From Mycolicibacterium sp. lyk4-40-TYG-92 (GTDB lineage: Bacteria; Actinomycetota; Actinomycetes; Mycobacteriales; Mycobacteriaceae): a DNA stretch of 64,000 nucleotides. Within the stretch, counting starts at the first letter, position 1; each line of letters opens with the position of its first letter. Positions 55,248-63,529 of this stretch are shown here, one piece after another. Location of the stretch: the NCBI RefSeq assembly GCF_030209435.1, contig NZ_JARVRX010000023.1, positions 38,725 to 102,724 of the forward strand, read 5' to 3'. Made by a program: the position numbers and the translations under genes. A model generated the notes under the pieces. The model did no database searches and was not told the DNA's origin. It worked only from the letters and a program-made list of their open reading frames with translations.

Positions 55248-56134
55248 GACGGTCCTTCGGGGTCGACGGGCTGCGGCTGCCACCGCTGGTGCACCAGCTG
55301 GCCGCCGTAGACGGGCAGCTCGATCGGGTCGTCATCGGCGCGCAACTGCTCCCATACCCGGTTGACCCCGGCGGTGCCGTGGGTCCGCACCGCGGTCACC
55401 TGGTCGAGGTCGATCGTCAGATGCGTGACCTCCGGTTCGGCGTGGGGCGCGTGGGCGAGCACCTCACCCTCCGGTCCGACGTAGATGCTCTGCCCCCGCC
55501 CGAGTGGTCCGGCGGCGTTGACGCTGAGGTAGTAGATCTGGTTCGTGATCGCGTTGGCGCGGGCCAGGACGAGCTCCTGCGCGCGGTCGTCGGACGTCGT
55601 CTTGACGATGTTGAACACGACCTCCGCGCCGAGCCATGCGATCTGCCGGGTCGCCTCGGGAAACCAGCTGTCGTAGCAGATGTTGACACCCATCCGGCCG
55701 ACGCCGGGTACGTCGAAGGCCGTAAAACCGGCCCCTGACGCCCACGGCTCGTATGGCCGCCACGGGAACACCTTGCGGTACGACGAGACCAGCCGGCCGT
55801 CGGGATCGAAGACGAGCGCGGTGTTGTACACCCGGCCGTCTGCGCCGCGCTCGGCGATCGAGCCGGGCAGCAGCCAGACGCCGGCGGCGGCAGCCACGGC
55901 GCCGAGCGCCTGCACGAGCGGTCCGGCAAGCGGCTCGGCGACAGCGTCGAAATAGGACCGCGGATCGTCGGCGCCATCGCTTGCCCCGAGCAGGTGAATC
56001 TCGGGGAACACCACCATCTGCGTATCCGGCCGCTCGGCGAGGATCGCCGCCAGCTCGGCAGCCAGCTCGGCCACCGGATCGTCGCCTTGCAGGGGGCTGG
56101 CCTGGACCAGCGCAACCCGCCAATGTCGACTCAT
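55244..56134 (-). CDS. Carbon-nitrogen hydrolase (nitrilase superfamily amidase)
   Basis: Cytosolic hydrolase of 296 residues cleaving a non-peptide C-N bond (amide, ureide or nitrile). The Glu-Lys-Cys triad is visible as FPEIHLLG (Glu about 45), YRKVFPW (Lys about 120) and NICYDSWFPE (Cys about 153). The Cys-Tyr-Asp context is more amidase/carbamoylase-like than true nitrilase. Coupled to the permease by ATGA. Upstream (56,135-56,249) lies an A+T-rich promoter stretch holding GACAA...TTGTC half-sites 12 nt apart, a possible operator of low confidence. Confidence 0.9.
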   Translation of the reverse strand: MSRHWRVALVQASPLQGDDPVAELAAELAAILAERPDTQMVVFPEIHLLGASDGADDPRSYFDAVAEPLAGPLVQALGAVAAAAGVWLLPGSIAERGADGRVYNTALVFDPDGRLVSSYRKVFPWRPYEPWASGAGFTAFDVPGVGRMGVNICYDSWFPEATRQIAWLGAEVVFNIVKTTSDDRAQELVLARANAITNQIYYLSVNAAGPLGRGQSIYVGPEGEVLAHAPHAEPEVTHLTIDLDQVTAVRTHGTAGVNRVWEQLRADDDPIELPVYGGQLVHQRWQPQPVDPEGPS

Positions 56135-56249
56135 CTCACCTCACCATCGGCACACACGGCATCAGTGTGCGCCAGGACACATGTACCTCGGTCGGACAAT
56201 CTGGGGATTATTTGTCTGATTATTCGACATTCCGTACATTCACCGGTTC

Positions 56250-57191
56250 TCAGCGGTGGTGCGCGGCGAAGAACTGCCAGATGGTGTCGGTGGCGTTCAC
56301 TGCGGTCGAAGGCGGTGGCAGGTCACCAAGCCGTTGCACCAGCGGGCTCGGGACGCCGCCGGGCCACTGATGGCCGGCACCGGCGATGCTGATCAGTTCC
56401 ACGGTGCGGCCGCCGGGACAGTCGGCCGTCTGCGACGTCACGGCGCCGGTGCTCGACGTCACCGGGGCTGCGCATGCGTCGATATCTCGCCAAATCGTGT
56501 TCACCGCAGACACCGAAGGACCGTCGACATTGGGTGCGCCGGTGAATGTCCTGGCCTTGCCCGGGCCGCCACCGAAGGGGACACGGTCGTCGGCGGTGCC
56601 GTGGATCTGCAGCACCGAGGTCGGGGCGGCGTACGAACAGTCGGTCAGCAGCGTGCCGGCAACGGGAGCGACCGCGGCGAAAAGCTCCGTCTGACAAGCG
56701 AGGCGTAGCGCCATCATGGCGCCGTTGGACATACCCGTGACGTAGACCCGGGCTGGATCGATGGGTACCTGCGCTTCGATGGCGCCGACCATCGCGGTGA
56801 TGAATCCGACGTCGTCGATATTGCGGTTCTTCGGTATCCCGCAACAGCTTCCGGCGTTCCATGCGCGATCCATCCCGTCTGGATACGCAACAACGAACCG
56901 GCCCGAGTCGGCCTCGGCGTCCCAGTTGTACGCACGCTCGGCCTGCGCCCCGTCGCCGTAGCCGCCGTGCAGCATGACGACCAGTGGGCTCGCGGCGCTG
57001 AGCCCGGCCGGACGGTACACCTGAAACGTCCGCGTCAGTCCGCCCGCCTGTACCGAGTTGCTGGACGGGCCGTCGGGTATGCCACTACCTGGCGCGCCCA
57101 CCGCGGACTGCCTGCCGAGGCAACCGCCGACCGCGAGCAGCGCGACAGCCAGCAGCGCGGCGGCGAGTGCGCGCCGTAGCGAACGGGTCAT
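56250..57191 (-). CDS. LpqC-like esterase lipoprotein (PHB-depolymerase family)
   Basis: Predicted surface-anchored serine esterase of 313 residues. The lipoprotein signal MTRSLRRALAAALLAVALL ends in AVGGC (Cys about 24). The hydrolase core shows the oxyanion segment VVMLHGGYGDG (about 71-81), the nucleophile GMSNGAMMA (about 150-158) and a late His in GAGHQWPGG. Family relatives are feruloyl esterase, PHB depolymerase and M. tuberculosis LpqC. The start at ATG 57191 gives the proper signal; the longer frame does not. It lies 35 bp after the flavoprotein gene on the same strand. Confidence 0.87.
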   Translation of the reverse strand: MTRSLRRALAAALLAVALLAVGGCLGRQSAVGAPGSGIPDGPSSNSVQAGGLTRTFQVYRPAGLSAASPLVVMLHGGYGDGAQAERAYNWDAEADSGRFVVAYPDGMDRAWNAGSCCGIPKNRNIDDVGFITAMVGAIEAQVPIDPARVYVTGMSNGAMMALRLACQTELFAAVAPVAGTLLTDCSYAAPTSVLQIHGTADDRVPFGGGPGKARTFTGAPNVDGPSVSAVNTIWRDIDACAAPVTSSTGAVTSQTADCPGGRTVELISIAGAGHQWPGGVPSPLVQRLGDLPPPSTAVNATDTIWQFFAAHHR

Positions 57192-57226
57192 GCTCCCATG
57201 GTGCACGCCGCGCGGTGAAGTTGTAA

Positions 57227-58642
57227 CTACCGCCCCAGCCGGGCCAGCGCGACGGCGGCGGCGTTGGCCCCGCACATGCCGTGCCCACCCGGACCCGGCG
57301 GCGTGGCCGCCGAGCAGATGTACATCCCAGGGACCCCGATGGTGTACGGCGACAACGTCGTTCGCGGCCCGAAGGCCAGCTGCCGGATGTCCTTGGCCCC
57401 GGTGTTGATGTCACCACCCACGTAATTCGCGTTGTAGACCGACATCTCGGTGGTGGACCGCACGGCCTGCCCGACGATGCGATCGCGGAATCCGGGCGCG
57501 AACCGCTCGATCTGCGCGATGATCGCCTCGGTGGCGTCACCGCTGTAGCCATTGGGCACGTGCGCATACGCCGACACCGGATTGACCGTGCCGACCGACC
57601 GCCCCGGGTCGGCGAGGTACTGCTGGAACGCCAGCACGAAGGGGCGCTGCGGCATCCGGCCCGCGTGAATGTCCCGTTCTGTCGTGGCGATCTCGGCGAA
57701 ATCGCCGCCCAGGTGGACGGTGCCGGCCCGGCGGGCGGCGGCATTGGTCCACGGAACCTCGCCCTCCACCGCGAAATCGACCTTGAAAGCACCGGGGCCA
57801 TAACGGAACCGCTCGAAGGCGCGGCGCACCCGCGGCGGCAGCCGATCTCCGAGGATCCCCGCGACGGCGGTGGGCGACAGATCGAAGACCGTGATGTCGG
57901 CGGGCGGCAACTGAGCCGCCGAGGTGATCCGCACGCCCGTCTCGACCTTGCCGCCCAGTTCGGTGAGCACCGCCTCGAACGCGTTGGTGATCGCCTGCGA
58001 TCCCCCGGCGGCCACTGGCCAGCCGTTGGCGTGCCCGGCAGTGATGATGCCCAGCCCGATCGCCGAGGTGAGCGGATGGTGCAGCGGCTGAAAGGTATGT
58101 GCGGCAACGCCTCCGAAAAGGGCGCGGGCCTGCGGCGTACGGAAGACCCGGGCCAGAGCTGCCGCGGGCAGCACCGTCGGCGCCCCGAACCTGGCCAGCT
58201 CCAACGGATGCCGCGGCACCCGGAGCAGCGGGCCCATGATGTCGTCGGACAGCTTGGCGAACCGGCGCGACGGTCCGCCGAACAGCAACTTCCACCGCGA
58301 TCCGTCGGCCCCGAGCCCGTCCGCCGTGGTCTCGACCGAGCGGTACAGCGAACCGGCGGTGCCGTCGTCGAGCGGGTGGACGCAGTCGATCTCGGTCCAC
58401 TTCCACTGCAGGCCATAGCGATCCAGGCCGAGATCTCTGATGAACTTGGAACCGGCCGGCATCACGTGGATGGCCGCGCAATCGTCGAACACCAGGCCCG
58501 GCATGACGTACTCGCTGGAGCGGATGCCGCCGCCGATCCGGTCGGCGGCCTCCAGGACCGTGACGTCGATCCCCTTGGCGGCCAAGGTGATGGCGGCGGC
58601 GAGCCCGTTGGGCCCGGCGCCGACCACAACCGCATTACTCAT
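57227..58642 (-). CDS. Phytoene-dehydrogenase-like FAD oxidoreductase
   Basis: FAD enzyme of 471 residues in the CrtI/PYROXD2-like group. The N-terminal dinucleotide motif is VVVGAGPNGLAAAI (5-18), followed by VLEAADRIGGGIRS (about 29-42), and the C-terminal GPGGHGMCGANAA (about 452-464) closes the FAD site. The substrate is not carotenoid by default; mycobacteria have several such proteins of unknown role. It is 34 bp downstream of the DUF3556 gene and 35 bp upstream of the LpqC-like gene, all on the minus strand, so a transcript from the acyl-CoA synthetase promoter may cover all four. Confidence 0.88.
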   Translation of the reverse strand: MSNAVVVGAGPNGLAAAITLAAKGIDVTVLEAADRIGGGIRSSEYVMPGLVFDDCAAIHVMPAGSKFIRDLGLDRYGLQWKWTEIDCVHPLDDGTAGSLYRSVETTADGLGADGSRWKLLFGGPSRRFAKLSDDIMGPLLRVPRHPLELARFGAPTVLPAAALARVFRTPQARALFGGVAAHTFQPLHHPLTSAIGLGIITAGHANGWPVAAGGSQAITNAFEAVLTELGGKVETGVRITSAAQLPPADITVFDLSPTAVAGILGDRLPPRVRRAFERFRYGPGAFKVDFAVEGEVPWTNAAARRAGTVHLGGDFAEIATTERDIHAGRMPQRPFVLAFQQYLADPGRSVGTVNPVSAYAHVPNGYSGDATEAIIAQIERFAPGFRDRIVGQAVRSTTEMSVYNANYVGGDINTGAKDIRQLAFGPRTTLSPYTIGVPGMYICSAATPPGPGGHGMCGANAAAVALARLGR

Positions 58643-58676
58643 GCGCGATCCGCCTTCGCTACTCGCCGGCCTCTCA

Positions 58677-60443
58677 TCAGTGCAGGACTCCGGCCCGCTG
58701 CCAGGTGACGTTGAGCGGGATCGGCCCGTTGGGCAGCCACGGCTGCTCGTCGACCAGGTCCTTCACATTCCACGTGCCACGCTCGATGACGCCCAGTGCC
58801 GCATCGATCACCTTGTACTCCTGCGTCATCTTGTGGATAGGCTGCGACTCCACCCAGGCGATGACGAACTCGCCCGGCTCGAACTGCGCCTCTGATTGGA
58901 TGGCCCGGATCAGGTCTTCATTGTGCAGGTGCCCGTCGCCGAAGTTGAAGCCGATGATGGTGTTACAGGACATCTCGCCTTCACGGACGACGCGGGTGTC
59001 GATGTCGGGCAGGCATTTCAGCAGCACCGAGTACAAACCACGGCCCTGGCTGTGCATGGCCCGCCATGCCGTCACCTGCTGGGTGAACACCTCGGCGGTG
59101 AGCGGGTCCCACCCGAAGGCGACGTACTGGTCGGCCGAGTTGGGCGACGACCGGGTGACACGGTTGAGCTTCTGCTCGGCACCGGGTGTGAAGGTCCACA
59201 CCGCCGAGGCCCAGTTGCCGGCGTACTGGCGCATGGCCGGCAGGAACGAGACGAGGTCGGGGCGCAGGTTGCCGAGGACCGGGAAGAACGACAGCGCCGC
59301 GGCGAGCACGATGGCCAGCCAGCCCGGGTTCATGTCCCACACCGCGTAGCCGTCCCCATTGGGGAAACCCAGGAACAGGAAGATGGTGGCGTAGGCGAAC
59401 AGCACGTTCCATTCCACCGGCACCGCCAGCGGGAACGTCGAGATGATGAACAGGTGGAAGCTGACCATGATGGCGGCGGCCGCGATGGACAGCCACGGCC
59501 ACGGCGAGAACAGAAGTGCCAGTGGCGCAGCGATTTCCACGATGCTGCCCGGCCCGTGTGCCATGAAGGTGGCCAGGTGCGACGGACGCAGATCCTCGGG
59601 GAAGTTGCGGTAGTGGGCCCGCTTGAGCCACTTGAACGGGATCGCGGGGCTGTTGCTCACCATCGGCGGGATGACGTTGGTGAAGTGCAGGCCGAACTTC
59701 GAGACACCGGCCCAGATCCAGACGGTGCCGATCAGCAGCTTGCCGGCGATGATCATGTTGACGAACGGCAGGGTGGCGAAGAAGATCAGCGCGGGCAGGT
59801 ACTGCTCGCCGCGGCCGGCCAGGAAGATCGTCTTGTCCCGCAGTCCGATCAGCACGAACAGGATGATCGGCGCGACGAAGAGGGCGGGGTTGACCAGTCC
59901 GGAGGTGTTGTCCGGCAACGCTTTCGACAGCGATTCACTGGGCACGCCGGGCAGCACCAGCGCGATGAGCACGGTGGCCATCAGGGCCAGGTACACGACG
60001 ATGTCGAACCAGGTGCGCCGGTCGCCGTTCGTGAACGGCACTGCCTTCCACGGCCGGAGCCGAATGGTGTTGGGCTTGGCCCAGAATCGGAATCCGCCCG
60101 TCATCGGCTTGGTCTTACCGGCGAGCGGCCCCCACGAGCCCGCGAACCCGATGAGTTCCAGGAGGACGGTCCACAGGATCGCCTTCTGGTAGACGATCGG
60201 CTGGTCCCACCACTGTGACACGTGCCAGAACGCCGGCAGATGCGACGTCGAGGTGGCGATCGCAACGCCACCCAGGGCGTAGAAGAACGTGAGTTTGACG
60301 ATGTAGAGGACGTGGATCATGCGCGGTGCGCCGTACCCTTCGTCCACCCATTTGAGACACATGATGCGGAGCCGCTCCTGCAGCGGCATGTGGAGAAACT
60401 CTTCCAGATCGACCTTCGGCAAGGTCGGTTTGATGAATCCCAT
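58677..60443 (-). CDS. DUF3556 transmembrane protein
   Basis: A 588-residue mycobacterial membrane protein of the DUF3556 family; function unknown. It opens MGFIKPTLPKVDLEEFLHMP, then about eight or more hydrophobic segments between residues 45 and 400 (for example LALMATVLIALVLPGV about 152-167, WLSIAAAAIMVSFHLFIIST about 317-336). A soluble C-terminal domain of about 170 residues ends in WQRAGVLH. The overall layout is like HTTM/VKGC-type membrane proteins, but I cannot assign an activity. It starts 27 bp after the acyl-CoA synthetase gene and is almost certainly co-transcribed with it. Confidence 0.85.
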   Translation of the reverse strand: MGFIKPTLPKVDLEEFLHMPLQERLRIMCLKWVDEGYGAPRMIHVLYIVKLTFFYALGGVAIATSTSHLPAFWHVSQWWDQPIVYQKAILWTVLLELIGFAGSWGPLAGKTKPMTGGFRFWAKPNTIRLRPWKAVPFTNGDRRTWFDIVVYLALMATVLIALVLPGVPSESLSKALPDNTSGLVNPALFVAPIILFVLIGLRDKTIFLAGRGEQYLPALIFFATLPFVNMIIAGKLLIGTVWIWAGVSKFGLHFTNVIPPMVSNSPAIPFKWLKRAHYRNFPEDLRPSHLATFMAHGPGSIVEIAAPLALLFSPWPWLSIAAAAIMVSFHLFIISTFPLAVPVEWNVLFAYATIFLFLGFPNGDGYAVWDMNPGWLAIVLAAALSFFPVLGNLRPDLVSFLPAMRQYAGNWASAVWTFTPGAEQKLNRVTRSSPNSADQYVAFGWDPLTAEVFTQQVTAWRAMHSQGRGLYSVLLKCLPDIDTRVVREGEMSCNTIIGFNFGDGHLHNEDLIRAIQSEAQFEPGEFVIAWVESQPIHKMTQEYKVIDAALGVIERGTWNVKDLVDEQPWLPNGPIPLNVTWQRAGVLH

Positions 60444-60470
60444 GAGGTGAGCTCCTTTGCTGGTATCAGG

Positions 60471-61931
60471 CTAGATTCGCGGTTCGGTGGCGGTGAGGGT
60501 TTTGCGCAGGGACGGCTTGTCGATCTTGCCGACGGGGTTCTTCGGCAGCGTCTCCAGAACCGTGATGTCCACGGGCAGTTTGTATTTCGACAGTGACGCT
60601 CGCAGGTGCGCGGTGACGCCGTCGATGTCGAGCTCGACGCCGGGGTGCGCGGAGACGAACAGCACCGGCTCTTCCCCGTAGAGCCCGCTCGGGCGTCCGA
60701 CCACCGCGGCCTCGGCGACCCCGGCAATCTGGTGCACGACGGTCTCGATCTCCTTGGGGTAGATGTTCTCGCCGCCGCGGATGATCATGTCCTTGGCCCG
60801 GTCGACCAGGACCAGGTAGCCGTCCTCGTCGAATCGCCCGACGTCGCCGGTGTACAACCAGCCGTCCCTCAGGGTCTTCTCGGTCTCCTCCGGACGGTTC
60901 AGATAGCCACGCATCACGTTGGGTCCCTTGATCACCACCTCGCCGAGCTCGCCCTGGGGCACTTCGGCACCGGCCAGGTCGACGATGCGAATCTGCTGCC
61001 CCGGCAACGGGATTCCCACGGTGCCGACCTTGCGCGTCCCATTCAGCGGGTTGCCGGTGCTGGCGCACGAGCCTTCGGACAGCCCGTAGCCCTCGATCAT
61101 GCCGATGCCGTAACGCTTTTCGAAGCCCTCCAGCAGTTCGATGCTGGCCGGCGCGGCGCCACAGACAGCGAATCGCACCGCGGACGTGTCGGGCTGAACC
61201 TCGGGCGGCAGACCCAGCAGCATCGTGTAAATGGTTGGCACCGCGGAGAAGTAGGTGGCGCGGCTGGATTCCAGGCGGGCGAAGAAGGTTGCTGGATTGA
61301 ACCGGCCGGCGATGGTGGTCCGGCCGCCGGCGAGCAGCGGCGACAGCACGCTGACGACGATGCCGTTCACGTGGAACAGCGGCAGGATGAGCAGGCTGTG
61401 GTCGGTGTCGGTCAACTCGAAGCCTTCGATCACCATGGCGCACATGGCGTTCAGGTTCGCGTTGTCGAGCATGACGCCCTTGGGCCGGCCGGTGGTGCCG
61501 CTGGTGTAGATCAGCAGGGCCAGGTCGTGGTCGTTGCCGGCCACGGGATCGGCCAGGCGGGGCTCGCCACCCATGTCGTCGACGTGCAGCACCGTGACGT
61601 CGGAGTCGACGTCACGGTCGACGACGAGGACGACAGCACCGGCGTCGGCCACCTGGTAGGCGACTTCGGCGGGTACCAGGGTCGGGCTGATGGGTGTCGC
61701 GACGGCGCCGAGTCGCCAGGTGGCGAACAGCGCGACGACGAATTCCGCGCGGTTCGGGAGCATGATGCCGACGACGTCGCCGGCGCGCACACCGCGCTGA
61801 TGCAGCGCGCCGGCGGCGCGCTGGACGGCATCGAGAAAGGCGGCGTTGTCGAGGTCGGTGTGGTCGTCGGCGACGGCCGGTGCGTGTGGCGCCGCGGCAG
61901 CGCGACGGTCGGGCAGGGTGGCGAGGTTCAT
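60471..61931 (-). CDS. Acyl-CoA synthetase (AMP-dependent, class I)
   Basis: Activates a carboxylic acid to its CoA thioester through an acyl-adenylate. The 486-residue protein shows LLIYTSGTTGRPKGVML (about 138-154), the A5 motif EGYGLSEGS (about 289-297), GWLYTGDVGRFDEDGYLVLVD (about 365-385, split) and the C-terminal catalytic Lys in PKNPVGKIDK (about 465-474). It lacks the insertion of FAAL ligases, so it is a CoA ligase. The ATG at 61931 has TACTTT exactly 6 nt upstream, a leaderless promoter. Chain-length preference is unknown. First gene of the minus-strand group with DUF3556. Confidence 0.93.
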   Translation of the reverse strand: MNLATLPDRRAAAAPHAPAVADDHTDLDNAAFLDAVQRAAGALHQRGVRAGDVVGIMLPNRAEFVVALFATWRLGAVATPISPTLVPAEVAYQVADAGAVVLVVDRDVDSDVTVLHVDDMGGEPRLADPVAGNDHDLALLIYTSGTTGRPKGVMLDNANLNAMCAMVIEGFELTDTDHSLLILPLFHVNGIVVSVLSPLLAGGRTTIAGRFNPATFFARLESSRATYFSAVPTIYTMLLGLPPEVQPDTSAVRFAVCGAAPASIELLEGFEKRYGIGMIEGYGLSEGSCASTGNPLNGTRKVGTVGIPLPGQQIRIVDLAGAEVPQGELGEVVIKGPNVMRGYLNRPEETEKTLRDGWLYTGDVGRFDEDGYLVLVDRAKDMIIRGGENIYPKEIETVVHQIAGVAEAAVVGRPSGLYGEEPVLFVSAHPGVELDIDGVTAHLRASLSKYKLPVDITVLETLPKNPVGKIDKPSLRKTLTATEPRI

Positions 61932-61937
61932 GTCATA

Positions 61938-62030
61938 AAAGTAGAAGTTTGTGGCGTGCGCCACTCCGTCGTGCGCCGATCAACTTTGGCGAGCGATTTG
62001 TACGTTCGGCACAAAGTTTGGCTCTACAGT
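61938..62030. promoter_or_regulatory. Divergent promoter pair of the acyl-CoA synthetase and PucR genes, with palindromes
   Basis: Minus-strand TACTTT (61943-61938) and plus-strand TACAGT (62025-62030) are each 6 nt from an ATG, so both mRNAs are likely leaderless. Between them lie a perfect 14-bp palindrome GTGGCGTGCGCCAC (61951-61964), covering the synthetase -35 region, and TTTGT/ACAAA arms (61997-62015) over the PucR -35. Confidence 0.6.
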
Positions 62031-62036
62031 CGGCAC

Positions 62037-63302
62037 ATGGATCCGGCGGTCAGCGAGGCCAACAACGCGATCATGACCCGCCTCATCGCCCGGCAGACCG
62101 AGGTCGCGCGCTCCGTCGGGCAGCGTCTGGCCAGCGATATCACCGAGCTGCGCGGCGATCCCGAGATCATCGAACTGCTCCGCGCCAGTGTCGGCGGCAA
62201 CGTCGAGACCATATTCCACGCGCTGCGTTACGACATATCTCTGGAGAACATCGAAGCGCCGACCGCCGCCCTCGAGTACGCCCGCCGGCTCGCACAGCGC
62301 GGCGTGCCGATGAACGCCTTGACGCGGGCCTACCGCATCGGCCACGCCCTGGTGCTCGACGTCGCCGGCGAGGAGATCAACCGGGCCGGCTTCGCGCCGC
62401 AGACCAGCCTGGCCTTCTTCGAGCGGCTGACGTCGGTGACGTTCCGCTACATCGACTGGATCTCGCAACAGGTCGTCACGGTCTACGAGGACGAACGCGA
62501 CCGCTGGCTCGCCAACCGCAACAGCACGCAGGCCCTGCGGGTGCGGGAAGTCTTGTCCGGCAACGACTCCGACCCCGAGGCCATCACGGCCGCGATCCGC
62601 TATCCGATGCGCCGCCGGCATCTGGGCGTCGTGTTGTGGTGGCCGAGCGGTAGCGGGCACGTCACCGGGCACGACGACGCGCTGGCCAAACTCGAGCAGT
62701 TCCTGCGCGCGGCTGCCGAACATGTCGGCTCCCAGGGCAGTCCGCTGTTCCTGGCGGCCGACCAACGGACCGGCTGGGGCTGGCTGCCGTTGTCCGGGGC
62801 GACCGCACCTGCAGCATCCGCACAGCTGCGGCAGTTCACGGACTCCCATCCCAACGCCCCTGCCGTCGCCATCGGCATCCCATTGCCGGGCGTCGACGGG
62901 TTCCGCCGGTCGCACCGGCAGGCTCTGCGCGCGCACAGCGTCGCGGTGACGGCCGACCTGACGGGCGTCACCGCGGCCGACGACCCAGGCTTCGCCGCCG
63001 CCGCGCTGATGGGCGAGAACCAGGACGACGCACGGGAGTTCGTCCACACGGTTCTCGGGCCGCTGGCCGGGGCCGGCGGCAACGACGCGCGCCTGCGCGA
63101 AACCCTGCAGGTGTTTCTACGGCACGGCGGTAGCTACACCGCCGCGGCCGACGAGCTGGTGGTGCATTTCAACACCGTCAAGTACCGCGTCGGGAGGGCG
63201 CTCGAACGCCGCGGCCGACCCCTTGGCGACGACCGGCTGGACATCGAGATGGCGCTGCTGCTGTGCCAGTGGTACGCGGCTGCGGTTTTGCTCGACGAAT
63301 AG
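62037..63302 (+). CDS. PucR-family transcriptional regulator
   Basis: A 421-residue DNA-binding regulator. The N-terminal sensory half (EVARSVGQRLASDITELRG; ALEYARRLAQRGVPMNALTRAYRIGH) resembles the RsbT-like/CdaR region of mycobacterial PucR proteins. A central GGDEF-like CdaR domain follows, then the PucR C-terminal helix-turn-helix LRETLQVFLRHGGSYTAAADELVVHFNTVKYRV (about 354-388, split). The ATG at 62037 fits a leaderless promoter; the open frame upstream to 60606 is antisense to the acyl-CoA synthetase and is not coding. Divergent position makes the synthetase-DUF3556 genes its likely targets. Confidence 0.9.
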   Translation: MDPAVSEANNAIMTRLIARQTEVARSVGQRLASDITELRGDPEIIELLRASVGGNVETIFHALRYDISLENIEAPTAALEYARRLAQRGVPMNALTRAYRIGHALVLDVAGEEINRAGFAPQTSLAFFERLTSVTFRYIDWISQQVVTVYEDERDRWLANRNSTQALRVREVLSGNDSDPEAITAAIRYPMRRRHLGVVLWWPSGSGHVTGHDDALAKLEQFLRAAAEHVGSQGSPLFLAADQRTGWGWLPLSGATAPAASAQLRQFTDSHPNAPAVAIGIPLPGVDGFRRSHRQALRAHSVAVTADLTGVTAADDPGFAAAALMGENQDDAREFVHTVLGPLAGAGGNDARLRETLQVFLRHGGSYTAAADELVVHFNTVKYRVGRALERRGRPLGDDRLDIEMALLLCQWYAAAVLLDE

Positions 63303-63529
63303 TTGCTCGCCTGCCAGCAAGGTCACCAGAAGCAGGTATTGCCAGCATATTCACAGCATCAGTGATCGAATCGAGACTGATAGCAAACAGGTATGTGTCA
63401 ACCAGCTGGTTCACTGCTGTAACAGATGCGCCGCGGCCGGCGATACCACGGTAGTGGTCGGATGAACCGAGTACGACCTTGTAGGTTCACCTGGCCACAC
63501 GCGAGAAAACCAGGATTGGAGTATCACTA

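Noticed and set aside
60606..62036. N-terminal extension of the PucR frame
   Set aside because: Antisense to the acyl-CoA synthetase; the leaderless promoter and family length support 62037.
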